Below, in pieces: positions 1 through 5,769 of a stretch of DNA of 6,833 bases. The notes beneath the pieces were generated by a model. That model did not search any database, was not told where the DNA came from, and saw only the letters and a program-made list of their open reading frames with translations. A program made the position numbers and the translations under genes. The stretch comes from JBEKYD01 sp049509915 (lineage in GTDB: Bacteria; Acidobacteriota; Terriglobia; Bryobacterales; Bryobacteraceae): contig JBEKZL010000337.1 of the NCBI GenBank assembly GCA_049509915.1, positions 1 through 6,833 on the forward strand. The letters run 5' to 3'. Positions within the stretch are counted from its first letter, which is position 1; every line of letters begins with the position of its first letter.

Positions 1-321
1 CGGTCCTCACGGGGGCGCTCCGGAAAGACCAAACCGCCCGGAACATACGGTCAAATAAGGGGTTACGGATGCCAGCAGCTCCGTACAATCCCCGAATTCC
101 GGTATTCCAGCCTCTCAGAGACCGCGCTGTTCGCAGCACATAGCTGCCTCAGATCGGCGTTCAGGGTCGGAAATCCTAAGGCCAGCAATCCCAGGAGGGG
201 CAAAACGCTCAAGTCCACGCCAATTAGCGGTTTCTCGAATTCTCGCGCAGAGCCCAAAAAACAAATCGACAAACGGACAAACGGAGATCGTGTGTTACCC
301 TTCAAAAGCTACGAGGTGTAC

Positions 322-1590
322 ATGCGCCAACGTGCTGTTTCGCTCTTTAGGCCGGTTGTGTCCCCTTTGCGGTTCATGGTCATTCCCGCGTTGCTTGCTT
401 TCACGGCCCTTCCGTTGCTGGCGCAAGAGCAGCCGATCCCGGCCGAACTCAGCTTCCTTAACAAGATAGGCAAGCCGTACCGCATCACCTACGAGCCCTG
501 GACCGAATTGCAGATCCCGCAAGGAAATCGGGGAATGGGCGGGGTCGGCAAGGTGGCGCGCGGAAAGCATTGGCAGTTTCCCGTCATCGTTACCGGCGCC
601 ATGACGGGGGATGCCGTTTGGGCCACTATCAAGCCGGCCTTCCTCGCCAACGGATGGACCGCAGTGCATGAGTGGTCGGCGGGAGGAATCGAGCTGCTTC
701 TTCACTACCAGAAAGATGGGGTCGAGGCATGGGCCGACACCGATACCAGCGGCGCGGAACGCGCCGGAGTGGAGATCGTTGAGATTGCTCCGATGCCATT
801 CAAGTTCACGCTCACGGCTCCCACCGCAACCCCTGAGCCGGTTGACCCTGCCGCAGGCGATTTTCCCTGGCTTGGCTCCCTGCCGGGTTCCAAATTCAGA
901 AGCAGCGCGCCGGACACCGCGCCTTTCTACGTCCCCATCAAGGGCGCCAGCGAGCCGGAACTGGTTGCTTCTGGCTCGATCATCAAGGCATACTACCCAC
1001 CGAAGGATGGGCTCTCGAATTCGCTTTTCCGCATCGCATATCACGACGCGCTGACCGCGGCGGGCTGGACAATCGTCAATGAAAGCATGGGCGCCGACGT
1101 AGCCATCTCGGCGCATTTCACCAGGAATGGCCGGAATCTTTGGGCGTCCCTCCACAAGAATGACACCTTCGACATTCGTGTAGCCGACGCCGGCGCCGTG
1201 AACAAAGACATGGGCAGCGATCTTAAGACCAACTGCCACGTAGCAATCTACGGCGTGCTCTTCGACTTCAACAAGTCAAATCTCCAACCTGCCAGCGATC
1301 CGGTGTTGCAGCAGATTCTGGATCTGTTGAAGAAGAATCCCATGCAGAAGATCGAGATCCAGGGACACACGGACAACGTGGGCGGGGATGCCTACAACCA
1401 GACGCTGTCTGAAACTCGCGCCGAGGCTATCGTCCCCTGGCTCACACAGCATGGTGTCGCCGGCGACCGGCTTACAGCCAGAGGCTTTGGCAAGACCAAG
1501 CCGATCGCAGATAACGCAACCGAGGCGGGCAGAGCGAAGAATCGCCGCGTCGAGATTGCCGACCCGACCTGTGTCGCACATTCGAAGTAA
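322..1590 (+). CDS. Exported OmpA-family peptidoglycan-binding protein with duplicated N-terminal module
   Basis: The C-terminal region (about residues 305-415 of 422) is an OmpA-like domain. It shows the FDFNKSNL strand, the GHTDN motif (D351), LSETRAEAI (R366) and the closing GRAKNRRVEI. The Asp and Arg lie 15 residues apart, as in the pair that binds diaminopimelate in OmpA family members, so the protein probably anchors the envelope to peptidoglycan. The N-terminus is a signal peptide: basic residues, a hydrophobic run at about 18-33, and likely cleavage after LPLLA (A34). Between them are two copies of one module (about 96-157 and 232-291), each with a GWT-x-V-x-E core and a later G-x(2-3)-WA. 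The second is preceded by DFPWLGSLPGSKF, faintly like DUF4892 proteins that also end in OmpA. I chose ATG 322 because GAGG (313-316) lies 5 bases upstream. GTG 292 also has GGAG at 5 bases and is a real alternative (432 aa). The frame is open upstream to base 1 but has no other start codon. No clear terminator follows. Confidence 0.9.
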   Translation: MRQRAVSLFRPVVSPLRFMVIPALLAFTALPLLAQEQPIPAELSFLNKIGKPYRITYEPWTELQIPQGNRGMGGVGKVARGKHWQFPVIVTGAMTGDAVWATIKPAFLANGWTAVHEWSAGGIELLLHYQKDGVEAWADTDTSGAERAGVEIVEIAPMPFKFTLTAPTATPEPVDPAAGDFPWLGSLPGSKFRSSAPDTAPFYVPIKGASEPELVASGSIIKAYYPPKDGLSNSLFRIAYHDALTAAGWTIVNESMGADVAISAHFTRNGRNLWASLHKNDTFDIRVADAGAVNKDMGSDLKTNCHVAIYGVLFDFNKSNLQPASDPVLQQILDLLKKNPMQKIEIQGHTDNVGGDAYNQTLSETRAEAIVPWLTQHGVAGDRLTARGFGKTKPIADNATEAGRAKNRRVEIADPTCVAHSK

Positions 1591-2150
1591 GCTCGAAAAA
1601 ATGGCCGCGCCGGGCACTCTTCAGGGCACCCGCTCGCCTTGGAATCCATGCCCCATTCCGGCTTTCGGCGGAGAGTGACACCTCGCCACCGCGGCTCATG
1701 TTTTCCCCGATTGCGGTCGTTCGGCGCGCTGCTCGCAGAGTTGCCGCGTACATAGAGCCCGGTACCCTCTATTTCTGTGGGCGTGCTGGCCCAATGGAAG
1801 GATAGCCCGTTTGTCCACAACCCCTCCGCTGGAGGGACTACGCCCACGGCGGCAAGAAAGCCAAGAAAAGCTGCCGGTGTACACTGAATCAGGCCCAGGT
1901 GTCCGAAATGGAAATCTCGGTCAGGGTCGGGGCGATGAGGACCATATGGATCGTTTTGCCGTGCGCGTTGATGCTACGCCGTCCGTGCAGGCCACTATAT
2001 CGGCTCCGAGTTTTTACACAAACATCGACGTTCCCGCTGCGCACTACCCTTGCGATTTCGGCGCCATCACGCAGTGCACCGACTTTACCTCCGAAAAAGC
2101 CCTTCCAAGGCTGCCCGGCTGGTCCCCGGCGGGAAAGTAGCCGAGTCCAC
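1591..2150. other. Intergenic stretch without a convincing gene
   Basis: Open frames here (for example 1811-2140 and 1899-2180 on the plus strand) give low-complexity translations with no recognisable domain, no ribosome-binding site and no conserved start. The only structure seen is the inverted-repeat element at 1777-1847. One frame through 1809-1856 gives a short IS91-transposase-like string, reported separately as a weak finding. Confidence 0.6.
1777..1847. repeat. Inverted-repeat element: 8-bp outer stem enclosing a 6-bp hairpin
   Basis: GTGGGCGT (1777-1784) is the exact reverse complement of ACGCCCAC (1840-1847). Inside, CCCTCC (1822-1827) pairs with GGAGGG (1831-1836) across a GCT loop. 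No gene family explains the element. It could be a structured RNA leader, a relic of a mobile element or chance in GC-rich DNA. No U-run follows either stem, so it does not look like a terminator. Confidence 0.35.
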
Positions 2151-2184
2151 CGAGGCGATCACGTAGAACCAATGAGTTAGAGAC

Positions 2185-2259
2185 GAGGCGCCCAACCGAG
2201 GCGGACCGAGGCGGCCGGAGTGTCTCGGTTGCCTCGGGTGCGCCTCGGTGAAGTGCCTC
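2185..2259. repeat. Long imperfect hairpin formed by the octamer repeats
   Basis: Three nested stems can form. GAGGC (2185-2189) pairs with GCCTC (2255-2259). ACCGAGGCG (2195-2203) pairs with CGCCTCGGT (2241-2249). CCGAGGC (2206-2212) pairs with GCCTCGG (2231-2237), leaving a loop of about 18 bases. The fold is very GC-rich, so it could be a cruciform in DNA or a strong RNA hairpin that ends transcription from either side. Confidence 0.5.
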
Positions 2260-2262
2260 TGT

Positions 2263-2283
2263 AAGAAAGAGCTTTCTTTTCTT
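2263..2283 (+). terminator. Weak terminator-like hairpin with pyrimidine tail
   Basis: AAGAAA (2263-2268) pairs with TTTCTT (2273-2278) and is followed by a T-rich run. It lies directly after the GC-rich hairpin. The stem is A/T only, so it would be weak alone. There is no convincing plus-strand gene just upstream for it to terminate. Confidence 0.2.
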
Positions 2284-2337
2284 TCTATACTCGGCCGCCT
2301 CGGGGGGAAATGGCCCTTTTCCCGCCCGCCCTGAAAT

Positions 2338-3513
2338 TCATGGCTTCAATCCCGCGGCTTTGGTCAGCTTGTCGTCGGGCGCTTGCAGGATGACCTTCAA
2401 CCGCCGGCAATGCTTGATCCAGTCGTGGTAGGTCCCACTTGATCTCATGACTGATCTCACAAGGGCTTCACCGGCCCGGTATCCAAAGGTTGCGGGCGGG
2501 TCTGGCAGGAGCGGCCACGCCTGCTTTCGGATTGGGGTATTGAGAACCAGTTCCAGGTTCTTCTGTGCTTCGTCGATTAGGCTGAACCAGCCTTGGTCGT
2601 CCATGGTGAGGAGAGACCCGCCCTGCTGGCCGTCGCCGCGTTGCCGGCCGCCCAGGAACACTACGCGGTCAAGATCCGAATACCGTTGGAGGCCCCAGAG
2701 GTTGCCGGTGCTGTTGATGAAATGTGAGCTGCCCATGATTGCCTCGAAAAAGGTGTCCGGATGGTACTGGAGGTCCAGGCGATTCTTCGGATCATCCTTT
2801 TTCGGGTGCGCCGGAAGGATCACCGCGGCGTTGTGGACACTGGCGAGCCTGTTGTAACAGAACTGAATCAGCACGTGTACCAACTCGGGTTTGTTGTACT
2901 CGGCACCAATCACTTGCGCCAGGTTGTCGAGGACGATCAGGTCGGGGTGATGGTCCCTCGATGCTCGTTCGACGGCGTCCCTAAATGCCTGCTCGCGCAC
3001 GTCGATGCGGATGTTGGCCGCATAGAAATCCTCACGCGTCACGATTTTGAGTCGCCCGGCGGTTTCGCGCCGTCCGATCAGCTTTCGAAGCTTCTCCTGG
3101 TACTCGCCTGGATCATCTTCGAAAATGAAGAGCAGCGTGCGAAATGGAGCGGGGATTTCGTAACCGAGGAAGTCCGCAACCGGAACGGCGCCCGCGACCG
3201 CGAGGTTGGTGACGAACGAGGTCTTGCCATTCCGGCGGCGCGCGCCGAAAGCTACCAAATCTCGCCGATGGAGAAGGCCCTTCAGCAGAGGTTCCTTCGG
3301 CGGGAACTGGCGGGATTCTTCCGCAGACCACGCGTGGAGCGAAGGCGAGGCAATGTTTGCGGTCTGCGGGCCTTTCGATTGGCCCGAGGGCGCCCGTCGC
3401 GACCGGATTGCGCCTGTTGCTGGCCCGCGGTTTCCATTTTTCAGCTCGAATGAGCGGCAGCCCCATGGCCGTCCATAGCCTATCGATTCTCCGTCCGGGC
3501 TTCCACGCGACAA
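2338..3513 (-). CDS. RepA-like AAA ATPase (RecA fold, AAA_25 type)
   Basis: The protein is a RecA-fold ATPase of the kind found in plasmid RepA helicases and integrated elements. Walker A is GARRRNGKTS (90-99), where the usual first Gly position is A91 in A-x4-GKT. FIFEDDP (129-135) matches the catalytic-Glu strand seen in AAA_25/RepA proteins. Walker B is DLIVLDN (191-197). PAHPKK (234-239) sits where these proteins have HHxRK, and GSSHFINSTGNLWGL (261-275) corresponds to the conserved RGSS segment. It probably acts as a hexameric helicase or helicase loader in replication of a mobile element. The start is uncertain. TTG 3513 is the only start-type codon of the ATG/GTG/TTG kind before the domain in this frame, has no good ribosome site and overlaps the upstream HTH gene. 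ATGs at 3476, 3466 and 3437 are in other frames, so the N-terminal 60 residues may be misread through a frame lesion. The domain itself is intact. Confidence 0.8.
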   Translation of the reverse strand: MSRGSPDGESIGYGRPWGCRSFELKNGNRGPATGAIRSRRAPSGQSKGPQTANIASPSLHAWSAEESRQFPPKEPLLKGLLHRRDLVAFGARRRNGKTSFVTNLAVAGAVPVADFLGYEIPAPFRTLLFIFEDDPGEYQEKLRKLIGRRETAGRLKIVTREDFYAANIRIDVREQAFRDAVERASRDHHPDLIVLDNLAQVIGAEYNKPELVHVLIQFCYNRLASVHNAAVILPAHPKKDDPKNRLDLQYHPDTFFEAIMGSSHFINSTGNLWGLQRYSDLDRVVFLGGRQRGDGQQGGSLLTMDDQGWFSLIDEAQKNLELVLNTPIRKQAWPLLPDPPATFGYRAGEALVRSVMRSSGTYHDWIKHCRRLKVILQAPDDKLTKAAGLKP

Positions 3514-3668
3514 CTATCAAGGACCTTGGCGTTGTCCTGCGGGTCAAATACGATCCGGCGCCCGACCCGGTAAAACGGAACCTCCTTGCGAAACACCTTC
3601 TGCCTCCATCACGAAATCGACATTCCGCTGAGCCGGGCAGCTTCGCCGATGTCCACTTTTTGCTGCAT
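3480..3668 (-). pseudogene. Excisionase-like HTH (HTH_17/AlpA type) gene interrupted by an in-frame TGA
   Basis: The frame from ATG 3668 reads MQQKVDIGEAARLSGMSIS, then TGA (3611-3609), then continues as WRQKVFRKEVPFYRVGRRIV followed by FDPQ and a tail, ending at TAG 3482-3480 (62 codons before the stop). The two halves together make one classical HTH_17 DNA-binding domain: EAARLSGMS is the first helix-turn-helix part and FYRVGRRIVFDP the wing that follows the recognition helix. The TGA falls at the start of the recognition helix. The start is strongly supported by AGGAGG (3679-3674) 5 bases upstream. Such proteins are often excisionases or small regulators next to RepA-like ATPases, and this one lies directly upstream of such a gene. 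TGA is used as a normal stop by other genes here (for example 4533-4535 and 5465-5467), so general recoding is unlikely. A nonsense mutation or sequence error is the simplest reading. Confidence 0.7.
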
Positions 3669-3688
3669 AAAGTCCTCCTCTGAGTCTC

Positions 3689-3718
3689 AGTATCAAACGG
3701 GCGTGCGCGGGTTTTCAA
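3689..3718 (-). promoter_or_regulatory. Sigma-70-like promoter for the HTH-ATPase operon
   Basis: Read on the minus strand, the -35 box is TTGAAA (3718-3713) and the -10 box is GATACT (3694-3689), with an 18-base spacer. The predicted start of transcription is about 14 bases before ATG 3668 and leaves room for the AGGAGG site. An 11-base dyad, CTGAG-T-CTCAG (3680-3690), overlaps the -10 and start point and could be an operator. Confidence 0.5.
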
Positions 3719-3767
3719 ATATCATCGCTAGTTATCCCGTGGTAGTTTGTGCTCTCACGATTCTTGA

Positions 3768-4535
3768 ATGAAAGGAAGCCGCACTCTCATCGAAGCTCGG
3801 GCGAGGGCGCTCCTGCGCAAGCGCGAGCGGCAAGCCGCCGAACCCGCAGTTGCGCAAATCCTGAGGATTCTGAATTTCCGGCCGCCGAAAACCCGCGAGC
3901 GGTTGTATGGCGACCCGCGTTCTGGCTTGGATTACGAGACCCTGTTCGAGTGCGCACGGCAGCTTAGCGAGCTGACGGATTCGTGGCTGGCTGCGGGATG
4001 CCGGCTTGAACGCTGGCCGTTGCGCAAGCAGCTCGAAGACGACCTGAACCGGAGGAGAATCAGTCTTCGTGCGGATCGCGACGGCAGAGTCGGGCACGAG
4101 TTCAGCCAGCCGATTCGCCAGGAGACCGACCTCGGGCTGGGCGGAGGATTCTCGATGGACGCCAGGCCCGGTCGCACGGAAGCGGTGTCGCTGTTCTTCC
4201 AATTCATCACCGGACCGTTTCAGCGCGAAGTCGGGCGGTGCAAGCGATGCCGGAAGTATTTCTGGAATCGCTGGGGTCATGCCGACAAGACGTACTGCAA
4301 TTCCAGATGCGGTTCAGCCGCGACGGCGATCCGAGCCACAGGCGAACGCCGGAAAAAGGAACATCAGGCCAAACTGCGAGCGATCAAAGGCGCTGTCCAG
4401 CGGTTCGAGCAGCTTTCTGCCGAAACGCGATCACGACGGGACTGGAAGAGGTGGGTCAAAGACGACGCTGGCCGCGGCCCGCGGCGGCGCAACAGGTCAG
4501 CCCGGCCGATGCCGGGCGTTGCCGAGCGATCATGA
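3768..4535 (+). CDS. CGNR-type zinc-finger protein
   Basis: A 255-residue protein with four cysteines C158, C161, C177 and C181 (CxxC-x15-CxxxC) in the pattern CKRCRKYFWN...KTYCNSRCGSAA. This is the CGNR-type zinc finger that often ends proteins with an all-helical ABATE-like N-terminal region, here residues 1-155 with no further motif. Family members are thought to be DNA-binding stress-linked regulators; the substrate is unknown. The C-terminal tail after the finger is highly basic (RRKKEHQAK, RSRRDWKRW, RGPRRRNR), which suits nucleic-acid binding. The start has no good ribosome site, but no better in-frame start follows. The gene diverges from the HTH-ATPase pair with about 100 bases between, so both may share control. 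The last 20 residues are Arg/Pro-rich and look unlike the rest, so the true C-terminus could differ if there is a frame error near 4470. Confidence 0.75.
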   Translation: MKGSRTLIEARARALLRKRERQAAEPAVAQILRILNFRPPKTRERLYGDPRSGLDYETLFECARQLSELTDSWLAAGCRLERWPLRKQLEDDLNRRRISLRADRDGRVGHEFSQPIRQETDLGLGGGFSMDARPGRTEAVSLFFQFITGPFQREVGRCKRCRKYFWNRWGHADKTYCNSRCGSAATAIRATGERRKKEHQAKLRAIKGAVQRFEQLSAETRSRRDWKRWVKDDAGRGPRRRNRSARPMPGVAERS

Positions 4536-4633
4536 GCACTCCGAGGGCCGATCTTGATCGCGGGTTTTCAGTGTGGCTGGGCGGCCTGAATGACTTCCTT
4601 CAAGGAAAACGCCACCTTCCGAGACCTGAGTGA
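4532..4633 (+). CDS. Possible coupled micro-ORF (33 aa)
   Basis: The ATG overlaps the TGA of the zinc-finger gene by the classic ATGA arrangement, which often means translational coupling. The product MSTPRADLDRGFSVWLGGLN... resembles no family I know and has no signal peptide. Length and context alone do not prove coding. It may instead be the displaced C-terminal part of the zinc-finger protein. Confidence 0.25.
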   Translation: MSTPRADLDRGFSVWLGGLNDFLQGKRHLPRPE

Positions 4634-4748
4634 ATGGCTCCCGAAAAGCAAGTTGCACTACCGCATGCGGGGCGTCCGAAGTTTGCCTCGATTGTTGCGC
4701 CGCCGCGGGCCGCAGTGCTTCGCTGCCAGCGCCCGGAAGCCATCTTAA
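4590..4748 (+). CDS. Possible small ORF (52 aa), unknown
   Basis: ATG 4590 to TAA 4746-4748 encodes MTSFKENATFRDLSEWLPKS followed by a very basic tail (RSLPRLLRRRG). The first half has a balanced, coding-like composition. No ribosome-binding site is visible and no family is recognised. It overlaps the 33-residue micro-ORF, so at most one of the two is likely to be real. Confidence 0.2.
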   Translation: MTSFKENATFRDLSEWLPKSKLHYRMRGVRSLPRLLRRRGPQCFAASARKPS

Positions 4749-4764
4749 CCGCCCGCGTGATGAA

Positions 4765-4784
4765 GTTGAGGGTCACCCCTCAAC
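4765..4784 (-). terminator. Perfect 8-bp hairpin at the end of the small secreted protein gene
   Basis: GTTGAGGG (4765-4772) and CCCTCAAC (4777-4784) form a perfect stem with a 4-base loop. The loop contains the TGA stop (4775-4773) of the minus-strand gene. On the minus strand the stem is followed by TTCATC, only weakly U-rich. It may end transcription from that gene and possibly from the plus-strand side too. Confidence 0.45.
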
Positions 4785-5003
4785 ATTGGCAAACACGCGA
4801 AACCCGAGTTCTGGAACACTGGTCGTTTTGGTATTGATGGCGACTCCATTCGGCTCGACGTGGCTTTCTTGCGTGCAGCACTGCGGGTCGTTCTGCCAAG
4901 CGAACGTTTTTGTTTGCGGGTTTGCATTTGGCACTTGGGCGAGCATCAGCCGCAGAGCTGCACTCAGGAACGCGATCCTCGCAAAATTTCGCATACGCAA
5001 CAT
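4773..5003 (-). CDS. Small secreted protein of unknown function (76 aa)
   Basis: The N-terminus MLRMRNFAR followed by IAFLSAALRLMLA is a good signal peptide with likely cleavage after MLA (A22), leaving a mature chain of about 54 residues. It has an adjacent Cys pair (C42-C43 in NDPQCCTQES) and ends LGFRVFANVEG. There is no lipobox Cys at the cleavage site, so it is probably periplasmic or exported rather than a lipoprotein. The gene has unusually complete signals: GAGGTGA (5017-5011) 7 bases before ATG 5003, a promoter with -10 TATACT (5034-5029), and a hairpin at the stop. I do not recognise the family. Tandem operator-like dyads cover its promoter and an XRE regulator is encoded divergently, suggesting repression by that regulator. 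Confidence 0.6.
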   Translation of the reverse strand: MLRMRNFARIAFLSAALRLMLAQVPNANPQTKTFAWQNDPQCCTQESHVEPNGVAINTKTTSVPELGFRVFANVEG

Positions 5004-5289
5004 GTCGCATTCACCTCTACGTATAAGTAGTATACGGGTAAGTAGCGTACCTCCAAACTGCTATTGTTGCAACTACCGGAACTCAAAAGGCGGTTGGGCA
5101 CGAATTCGGGCGCTTCGCCTCAAGCGCGGATGGACGCAAGACGTATTTGCTGACAAAAGCGGGTTTCACCGCGCCCAAGTCGGAGCATTTGAGCGAGGCG
5201 AAATGAACATCACGATAACCAGCTTGCACCTGCTTGCCCAGACGCTGGAAATCCGCATTGTGGACCTCTTCAAGGGAGTAGAGAAGTGA
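5002..5289 (+). CDS. XRE-family HTH transcriptional regulator
   Basis: Residues 33-94 form a full HTH_3/Cro-CI domain. ARIRALRLKRGWTQ is helix 1, TQDVFADKSGFHRAQVGAFERG (45-66) spans the DNA-binding helices, and the ending LAQTLEIRIVDLFKGV is the usual last helices. More than half of its residues match the regulator at 5921-6135. The domain is certain but the start is not. ATG 5002 is the only in-frame start, has no ribosome site, overlaps the ATG of the opposite gene, and would place the operator dyads (5020-5051) inside codons for an odd 30-residue leader (RISSIRVSSVPP). The 5' end may therefore be damaged or the gene may start differently. It probably acts as a small repressor of itself and the divergent secreted protein gene. 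Confidence 0.75.
   Translation: MSHSPLRISSIRVSSVPPNCYCCNYRNSKGGWARIRALRLKRGWTQDVFADKSGFHRAQVGAFERGEMNITITSLHLLAQTLEIRIVDLFKGVEK
5020..5051. promoter_or_regulatory. Tandem operator-like dyads (15-bp period)
   Basis: CGTATAAGTAGTATACG (5020-5036) is a perfect 6-5-6 dyad. The following CGGGTAAGTAGCGTACC (5035-5051) repeats 12 of its 17 positions and keeps a smaller GGTA/TACC dyad. The first dyad covers the -10 box and start point of the minus-strand secreted protein promoter; the second fills the spacer and touches the -35. That is the geometry of a repressor operator pair. The adjacent XRE protein is the natural candidate binder. Confidence 0.55.
5029..5056 (-). promoter_or_regulatory. Promoter of the small secreted protein gene
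   Basis: On the minus strand, -35 TTGGAG (5056-5051) and -10 TATACT (5034-5029) are 16 bases apart. The -10 matches consensus in 5 of 6 positions; the -35 is weak. Transcription would start near 5022, giving a leader of about 19 bases that holds GAGGTGA. Confidence 0.5.
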
Positions 5290-5467
5290 GGACCCCGGTA
5301 AACGGGATCATCTCAGGGCAACGGCAAATTTCTGCCACCGCACGTACATCGGCTTTTTGGAGCGCGGGAAGAAGAACCCGACGCTGGCAACGATACTCGA
5401 TCTTGCGGAGACGCTGAAGATCCCGGCCTGGGAGCTGGTGCGGAAGGTGGAGGCGCGGCTGAAATGA
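5282..5467 (+). pseudogene. XRE regulator remnant lacking its 5' part
   Basis: The frame ends in a clear XRE C-terminal part: HRTYIGFLERGKKNPTLATI, then LDLAETLKIPAWELVRKVEARLK and TGA 5465-5467. This covers the recognition helix onward. Upstream, the frame reads RSEDPGKRDHLRATANFC back to a TAG (5279-5281), with no start codon and no helix 1 (the usual GxRIRxLRxxRGxSQ segment is absent). It begins exactly where the previous XRE gene ends. A deletion between two tandem XRE genes, or a frame lesion, would explain it. Confidence 0.65.
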
Positions 5468-5492
5468 GGCCCGCGATCCATTATTGACCGGC

Positions 5493-5762
5493 CTACGGAT
5501 CATGGCCAGCGAGCCTATCGAAGCGGCGGACAAACTCGATCACTGAGACCCCCATTGCCCGACATACGTCCCGGAGTTCGAGCAGATCCAAACGGCGTGT
5601 GCCCGATTCGTACTTACTGACAAACGACTGCGGCTTGCGAAGAATTCGCGCCAAGTCAACTTGGGAAAGGCCGGCGCCCGTGCGAGCCTGCCGGAAGAGC
5701 GAGAGAAGCGCCTCCTGCTGCTTTCGGTTCGCCCGGAGCCGAGGGCCGGTTTTCTCCGCCAT
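5493..5762 (-). CDS. XRE-family HTH transcriptional regulator (89 aa)
   Basis: The HTH_3 domain spans about residues 20-80. FRQARTGAGLSQVDLARILRKPQSF begins it and VSKYESGTRRLDLLELRDVCRAMGVSVIEFVRRF completes it; the DNA-binding helices are at 33-54. It is a different XRE subfamily from its two relatives here (FVSKYESG rather than HRAxVGxxERG). I chose ATG 5762: upstream codons encode an implausible Leu/Ile run made by a 12-bp tandem repeat. There is no Shine-Dalgarno site. TATCCT (5775-5770) lies 7 bases before the ATG, which fits a leaderless transcript. It converges on the headless XRE remnant with about 25 bases between. Confidence 0.8.
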   Translation of the reverse strand: MAEKTGPRLRANRKQQEALLSLFRQARTGAGLSQVDLARILRKPQSFVSKYESGTRRLDLLELRDVCRAMGVSVIEFVRRFDRLAGHDP

Positions 5763-5769
5763 CAAGCGG

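Larger units (their letters stand above)
2151..2303. repeat. Cluster of CCGAGGCG octamers in both orientations
   Basis: The octamer CCGAGGCG occurs at 2151-2158, 2196-2203 and 2206-2213. Its reverse complement CGCCTCGG occurs at 2241-2248 and 2296-2303. Shortened copies lie at 2185-2190 (GAGGCG), 2231-2237 (GCCTCGG) and 2255-2259 (GCCTC). Forward copies are all on the left and reverse copies all on the right, so the cluster is roughly a large dyad. It sits just past the 3' end of the RepA-like ATPase gene. Iteron-like origin, element end and intergenic repeat are all possible; the sequence does not decide. Confidence 0.6.

Noticed and set aside
63..305. Minus-strand open frame of 80 codons with a hydrophobic run upstream of the OmpA gene
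   Set aside because: Starts with TTG inside the likely OmpA start region, has no ribosome site and no recognisable domain. Bases 1-291 otherwise show no gene.
295..1239. Long minus-strand open frame opposite the OmpA gene
   Set aside because: Shadow of the GC-rich OmpA coding strand; Arg/Gly-rich translation with no domain.
1811..2180. Two overlapping plus-strand open frames in the intergenic stretch
   Set aside because: Low-complexity translations, no ribosome site and no family resemblance apart from the short IS91-like string reported separately.
4630..5001. Long N-terminal extension of the XRE gene back to ATG 4630
   Set aside because: The extension is Cys/Ser-rich noise antisense to the better supported secreted protein gene. 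XRE proteins of this type are about 65-95 residues.
5286..5467. CRISPR or tRNA signals in the regulator cluster and elsewhere
   Set aside because: I looked for regularly spaced direct repeats of about 30 bases and for tRNA T-loop patterns and saw none; the short repeats here are operator-like or isolated pairs.
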